DNA from: Coprococcus sp.
GTDB lineage: Bacteria > Bacillota > Clostridia > Lachnospirales > Lachnospiraceae
Direction of reading: 5' to 3'
Assembly: GCA_016297325.1 (NCBI GenBank)
Contig: JAEDGW010000099.1
Location: 1 to 9,815, forward strand
Length of the DNA stretch: 9,815 nt
Shown piece after piece: positions 5,835-9,815 of this stretch. Numbering within the stretch: position 1 is the first letter of the stretch; every line of letters begins with the position of its first letter. The notes under the pieces were generated by a model. That model ran no database searches. It had not been told where the DNA came from and was given only the letters and a program-made list of their open reading frames with translations. The position numbers were made by a program, and so were the translations under genes.

Positions 5835-8800
5835 TTGAAAAGGGGAATTAAAAGAATTATTTCGCTGATATGTATTGTGTCGATCATAATACCGTGGTTT
5901 GTGAGACCGATAACTGCTTTGGCTGCAAACCCATTTTCGAGAGGCCAATGTACATGGTGGGCATATGAAAGATTAACTCAATTGATGGGGACTGAGCCAA
6001 ATGTAATTTCTGGAAATGCAGGTGGTTGGTATGATAATTGCCTGAAAGCAGGATATACACATGGCAGTGTGCCGAAGGTAGGCGCTATAGCATGCTGGAA
6101 TAATGGTTATGGAAATGACACAGGGCATGTGGCTATAGTTGAGGCTGTATATGATACATATATAACAATATCTGAGTATAATTGGAACGTTTCTCTTGGA
6201 TATAATACGGCCAATTTGAACTTGTCAAATATGAACAGAAGCAGCAGTAGCAAACCGAATAGATATTTTAAAGGGTATATATATGTATATGGTGGTGGTA
6301 GTTCTGCAATCCTTCCCGGCACGGTGGATTCCACCTGGAATGTACCTGCATATGTAACCGCAGGATATAAGATCCAGACATATGATGCATGGGGAAATGC
6401 GGAGGCTGGACATTACATTGACCCAGGAGACAATTGTTACATAGAAGCCGTATATACAAATGGTTTTGTAAGAGTAAGGTATCCAGTTTCAAGCGGAGAC
6501 AGATGGTCATATGCAAAGGCACAGGACTTTTCTCTGACAAAGAAGAATGTCGATCATGTGCATGATTTTGCGGAGTACCAGTTTTATGAAGCAGTCCATC
6601 CTCATTATAAGTGTTATAAATGTTCGATCTGTGGCGAGGTTACGAGAAATGTGAACGAGCCGGTATTGATATATGGATGTGAATCTGATGCCTGTAAGTA
6701 CGCAGGATATGGAGATGTATTCTATGCAAATATTACAATAGGAGACAACCTTGCCCTGACGAACGGGGCACCGGGTACTACCGGGGCGTCGGTTAAGCTT
6801 GGCAGCAATCTGATCGACAGGTCTGCAATATGGAAGTTTGTAAAGACAGAAGATAATTATTATGCAATATATTCATGTGCAGATGGGCAGGCGCTTGAAA
6901 TGCAGAATGGTGATACCAATGCTGTGAGTGGTCAGGATCTGATAGTTTCAAATTATCAGGGAAAGACACATCAGAGATGGGCTGTTTCTTTGATGGCTAC
7001 AAAATGGTGGGAGGATAATCTCTGCAATATAGTTCCTATATGTAATACAAATGTAGGCATTGATGTATACGATGCAAATATTGCCTCGGGTACAAATGTG
7101 TGGTTATACAAAAGAAATTCCTCAGTTGCGCAGAACTTCAGAATAGTAGTTCTGGATCAGGACTTCAATCTCAAGACGCCGTCGATTGGTGCTTGTGAAG
7201 GAGGTACTAAGTCCGAAACGACATTGTATTGGACAATCACCGATCATGCAGATCAGTATAATGTAAGTATAGATTCTGCATCGGGTAAGAATGTTGTTTC
7301 AGAGGTAGTGTATGGTGACAATTATTATAGAAAAATACTTCCTGCCGGGCGATATACAGCTACAGTTACAGCCGTAAACAATCGTTATGCAAATAAAGCT
7401 GCTAAGAGTGAACCGGTCAAATTTGAGGTTAAGGAAGAAACAGGGGAGAAGACAGCCAGCGTTATCTGTGGCAAAAAGAGATATGAATTGTATGATTATG
7501 CACTGGATTGGGATTCTGCTAAAGAGTTCTGTGCTACGAGAAACGGAAAATTGGCAGAGGTGGCAAATTCAGAAGAGCAGAAGGCTATAGAGCAGCTTTT
7601 GGCGGAAGGAAAGTACGAATATTATTGGTTAGGCCTTACAGATTGTGAGAAAGAGGGAACATTTGAGTGGACCAGCGGAACGGCGCTCTCATATTCAAAT
7701 TGGAATACTGGCGAACCATCAAATTCTGGTGGCGCGGAAAACTGGGTAACGATCTATAAAGAAAATGGAAAGTGGAATGATGCCATTAAATGGGGCGGAC
7801 TTGGCGGCCATACAGGTTTTATCTGTGAGACAGAGGCGCCGAAGAGATACAGTATAAGTTATCACTTAAATGGCGGCGTAAATGATGGCAGCAATCCTGT
7901 TTCATATACATCTGATAACCCTTACCTCAGCCTGAAAAAACCGACAAAAAGCAATTACACATTTGACGGCTGGTATACATCAAGTACATACGCAGCAAAG
8001 CTTACGTCATCCACAAAGTGTGATGGCAATTTGAACCTTTATGCAAAATGGACACCAACGCCGTACACAGTTCAGCTTGACGTAAATGGCGGAAATCGGT
8101 TGTCACAGTCAAAGTACACTGCAACTGTCGAGACGACAGGCATGGGCCTTCCTATGTCGACAAGAGACGGCTATACATTTACCGGATGGTATACACAGAA
8201 GACTGGTGGAGACAAGGTGAGCAGTCTCAACTATGTGACACAGAACATGACGCTTTATGCCAGATGGGAGAAGAATCCTGAGCCACATGTACACAGTTAC
8301 AAAACCTTAGTGGAAAATATAAATGCGACATGTACCAGTGATGGTCACACCACGTACAGATGTGACTGCGGTGATGAGAAGACTACATACACATCGGCAA
8401 TCGGACACAGTTATGGCGACTGGGAGGTTGTCAGAGTGGCGACATATACTGAGCCAGGTCTCATGAGACGTGTTTGCAGAAATGATGCATCCCATGTGGA
8501 GGACAGGGAGATCCCGGTTCTGGTAAAGAACAAGACAGACATATCAGACTGCGAAGTAGAGCTTTCAGAGGATTCATTTGAATACGATGGAACAGCAATA
8601 AAGCCAAAGGTTGATGTCAGCAAAAACGGTATTCTTCTGACAGAGGACAAGGACTATACGGTTTCGTATGAAGATAATATCATGCCGGGAACGGCGAAGG
8701 TAACAGTGACAGGGATCGGTGATTACACCGGAACTTGCACAAAGACATTTGTGATAAATGAGTTCAATCTCAGTTCTTCACCAGATAAAGTTCAGGTACT

Positions 8801-9455
8801 TGGTGTGACAAATAAGACTTATACAGGCAAGGCGCAGACCCAGAGCAGTCTTGTTGTGACCGTATCTGGAAAAGCTTTGGTCAAGGGCAAGGATTACACA
8901 GTCACATACAAAAATAACACGAATATCGGGAGAGCCGTTATCACCATAACAGGAATAGGTTCATACACGGGAAGTTTGAGCGCAGCATTCAGGATCAATG
9001 TGAAAAATGGCGGTATCTATACAGTCAGTTACTATAAGTACAGGATCACAAATGCAGCAGTAAACGGAACTGGAACAGTTACTCTGACCGGAACGCTTCA
9101 TAAGCGCACAACTTCAAACTATAAGATCCTCGGTGTCGCCGATTCTGTAAAGATAGGCGGAGTGACATACAAGATCACTGCCGTTGGCAACAATGCATTT
9201 TACGGATACAAATATCTGACAACACTTGTTCTTGGAAAGAATATCAGGGTTGTCGGAAATAAAGCTTTCTACGGATGCTCAGGACTCAAAACCATACGAA
9301 TCAATTCTACTGATCTGCGTGTTGTGGGAACAAACGCATTTGCTGGTATATATGCCAAGCCTGTTGTGAAGTTACCTGCGGCTAGGATTGCTAAGTATAA
9401 AGTGCTGATGAAGCGTGGGGGCGTGCCGGCTAAGGCTGTGTATACAAAGATATAA
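5835..9455 (+). CDS. Secreted multidomain CHAP hydrolase with ricin-like, C-type lectin, Listeria-Bacteroides and BspA-LRR domains
   Basis: A 1206-residue exported protein. Translation starts at TTG, fixed by TAGGAGGG at 5821-5828 and by the signal peptide that follows (cut near ALAA-NP, residue 31). Domains in order: CHAP (33-150) with Cys39 in GQCTWWA, His98 in GHVAIVE and Glu114/Asn116 in SEYNW, a complete catalytic set; SH3-like (159-237), nearly a copy of that in the upstream gene; a short Cys ribbon (CYKCSICG, 260-267); ricin-like beta-trefoil (about 290-440, HQRWAV); FN3-like (445-534); C-type lectin domain (544-667) with YWLGL, EPS627-629 and W647-N-D; two Listeria-Bacteroides repeats (672-811); two Cys-rich GH-repeats (818-897); two YDG/YTG Ig-like repeats (904-1055); BspA-type LRR end (about 1066-1206). 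No LPxTG or anchor. It lies 36 bp after one secreted gene and 33 bp before another. The enzyme probably cuts peptidoglycan while the lectin modules choose the target surface; the target is unknown. Confidence 0.9.
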   Translation: MKRGIKRIISLICIVSIIIPWFVRPITALAANPFSRGQCTWWAYERLTQLMGTEPNVISGNAGGWYDNCLKAGYTHGSVPKVGAIACWNNGYGNDTGHVAIVEAVYDTYITISEYNWNVSLGYNTANLNLSNMNRSSSSKPNRYFKGYIYVYGGGSSAILPGTVDSTWNVPAYVTAGYKIQTYDAWGNAEAGHYIDPGDNCYIEAVYTNGFVRVRYPVSSGDRWSYAKAQDFSLTKKNVDHVHDFAEYQFYEAVHPHYKCYKCSICGEVTRNVNEPVLIYGCESDACKYAGYGDVFYANITIGDNLALTNGAPGTTGASVKLGSNLIDRSAIWKFVKTEDNYYAIYSCADGQALEMQNGDTNAVSGQDLIVSNYQGKTHQRWAVSLMATKWWEDNLCNIVPICNTNVGIDVYDANIASGTNVWLYKRNSSVAQNFRIVVLDQDFNLKTPSIGACEGGTKSETTLYWTITDHADQYNVSIDSASGKNVVSEVVYGDNYYRKILPAGRYTATVTAVNNRYANKAAKSEPVKFEVKEETGEKTASVICGKKRYELYDYALDWDSAKEFCATRNGKLAEVANSEEQKAIEQLLAEGKYEYYWLGLTDCEKEGTFEWTSGTALSYSNWNTGEPSNSGGAENWVTIYKENGKWNDAIKWGGLGGHTGFICETEAPKRYSISYHLNGGVNDGSNPVSYTSDNPYLSLKKPTKSNYTFDGWYTSSTYAAKLTSSTKCDGNLNLYAKWTPTPYTVQLDVNGGNRLSQSKYTATVETTGMGLPMSTRDGYTFTGWYTQKTGGDKVSSLNYVTQNMTLYARWEKNPEPHVHSYKTLVENINATCTSDGHTTYRCDCGDEKTTYTSAIGHSYGDWEVVRVATYTEPGLMRRVCRNDASHVEDREIPVLVKNKTDISDCEVELSEDSFEYDGTAIKPKVDVSKNGILLTEDKDYTVSYEDNIMPGTAKVTVTGIGDYTGTCTKTFVINEFNLSSSPDKVQVLGVTNKTYTGKAQTQSSLVVTVSGKALVKGKDYTVTYKNNTNIGRAVITITGIGSYTGSLSAAFRINVKNGGIYTVSYYKYRITNAAVNGTGTVTLTGTLHKRTTSNYKILGVADSVKIGGVTYKITAVGNNAFYGYKYLTTLVLGKNIRVVGNKAFYGCSGLKTIRINSTDLRVVGTNAFAGIYAKPVVKLPAARIAKYKVLMKRGGVPAKAVYTKI
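6309..6545 (+). repeat. SH3-like module, copy 2
   Basis: Encodes residues 159-237 of the second CHAP protein. It aligns without gaps to 3720-3956. The last third of the two copies is closest at DNA level, with 37 identical bases at 6470-6506, while the first third has many third-position changes. Confidence 0.85.
7494..7835 (+). other. C-type lectin domain region in the second CHAP protein
   Basis: Core of the lectin fold, part of residues 544-667. Visible signs: ALDWDSAKEFCATRNGKLAEV (helix 1 and first conserved Cys566), YYWLGL (the WIGL-type core strand), FEWTSGTALSYSNWNTGEPS, KWND, and GFICE with the last conserved Cys664. EPS plus WND stands in the place of the EPN/WND calcium and mannose-type sugar site, with Ser for Asn. 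The usual second Cys before the last strands is replaced (AENWVTI), so only one canonical disulfide is expected. Confidence 0.8.
7848..8267 (+). repeat. Two Listeria-Bacteroides (InlB B-type) repeats
   Basis: Residues 672-739 and 744-811 of the second CHAP protein. Both show the family pattern: Y-x-Val/Ile-x-hydrophobic-NGG near the start, then YTFDGWYT or YTFTGWYT, and LYAKW or LYARW at the end. These beta-grasp-like modules are spacers or adhesion units in secreted Firmicute proteins. Confidence 0.88.
8544..8999 (+). repeat. Two YDG/YTG Ig-like repeats
   Basis: Residues 904-975 and 985-1055. Each carries YDG or YTG near the start, a KDYTVSY or KDYTVTY strand followed by Asn, GxAxVTxTGIGxYTG, and a closing F-x-IN. 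This is a common stalk-type repeat in large clostridial surface proteins. No enzymatic role is expected. Confidence 0.8.
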
Positions 9456-9488
9456 ATTAACATAAATATGGAAATGGAGGCATGAAAA

Positions 9489-9815
9489 ATGACTAAATAT
9501 GTGAAAAAAATCGTTAGTATGGTAATGGTTGCAGCTATGCTTGTGTTATTGGTTCCAAATACAAGTTATGCTGGATCACCGACATTGGATACGAAGTTTA
9601 AGGTGTTGAGGACGGGAACAAATTATATAAAAACCTACAAATATAACTATAACAAGGATTCTCTAGCTGGAAAATTTGTAGCTCCAGAAACTGGCAAATA
9701 CAGGATAACAGTGGTTAATAATGGAAAAGTTCCTTTTCGTGCAAACAGACTCAACAGGGATTTAGCTGCTGTTGAATCATCAGGTCTTTTAAATGGGGGA
9801 GAAACAAATAGATTT
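9489..9815 (+). CDS. N-terminus of a third secreted protein, cut by the window end
   Basis: Open for 109 codons up to the last base, so the 3' end is missing. The start ATG at 9489 has GGAGG at 9476-9480, 8 bases before it. An ATG at 9482 in another frame stops after four codons. Residues 1-28 form a clear signal peptide: basic TKYVKK, hydrophobic VSMVMVAAMLVLLV, and cleavage after TSYA. The mature part begins GSPTLDTKFKVLRTG and continues with a beta-rich pattern including GKFVAPETGKYRITVVNNG, which looks like a small beta-sandwich of the kind that binds ligands or forms stalks. I cannot name a family from this fragment. It lies 33 bp after the second CHAP gene with no terminator, so it is most likely the third gene of the same operon. 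Confidence 0.85.
   Translation, partial: MTKYVKKIVSMVMVAAMLVLLVPNTSYAGSPTLDTKFKVLRTGTNYIKTYKYNYNKDSLAGKFVAPETGKYRITVVNNGKVPFRANRLNRDLAAVESSGLLNGGETNRF

Overview
The window looks like chromosomal DNA of a low-to-mid GC Gram-positive anaerobe, most likely a gut Lachnospiraceae (Clostridia). The reasons are strong AGGAGG-type ribosome binding sites, a Firmicute-type ptsH-ptsI pair, a small XRE regulator of a kind common in that family, and very large secreted proteins built from domains typical of that family (SH3-like, Cys-rich GH-repeats, Listeria-Bacteroides repeats, BspA-like LRR). The genus assignment is inference; no rRNA or other strong marker is present.

Left part (1-2250): ptsH (HPr) and ptsI (enzyme I), the general energy-coupling proteins of the sugar phosphotransferase system, in one transcription unit that ends in a clear intrinsic terminator. 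Middle part (2250-3110): a 100-residue protein of unknown function with an SH3-like N-terminus and a lysine-rich helical tail, a long symmetrical hairpin acting as terminator for converging genes, and an XRE repressor-type gene on the minus strand. Upstream of the XRE gene lies a divergent control region holding two exact copies of a 14-bp dyad, TTCTAAAGATGAAG.

Right part (3110-9815): reading away from the XRE gene is a tight run of three genes for exported proteins, with gaps of 36 and 33 bp and no terminator between them. The first (874 aa) is a CHAP-domain cell-wall hydrolase with an SH3-like domain, seven Cys-rich repeats and C-terminal Tyr/Gly repeats. The second (1206 aa, TTG start) is another CHAP hydrolase carrying a near-identical SH3-like domain, then a ricin-like domain, an FN3-like domain, a C-type lectin domain, two Listeria-Bacteroides repeats, Cys-rich repeats, two YDG/YTG repeats and a BspA-like leucine-rich end. 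The third begins at 9489, has a signal peptide, and runs off the window.

The most interesting unit is the last one: an XRE-controlled operon of secreted, lectin-decorated CHAP enzymes. It could serve cell-wall remodelling, adhesion, or killing of neighbouring bacteria. The sequence supports secretion, catalytic residues and shared regulation; the biological role is inference.
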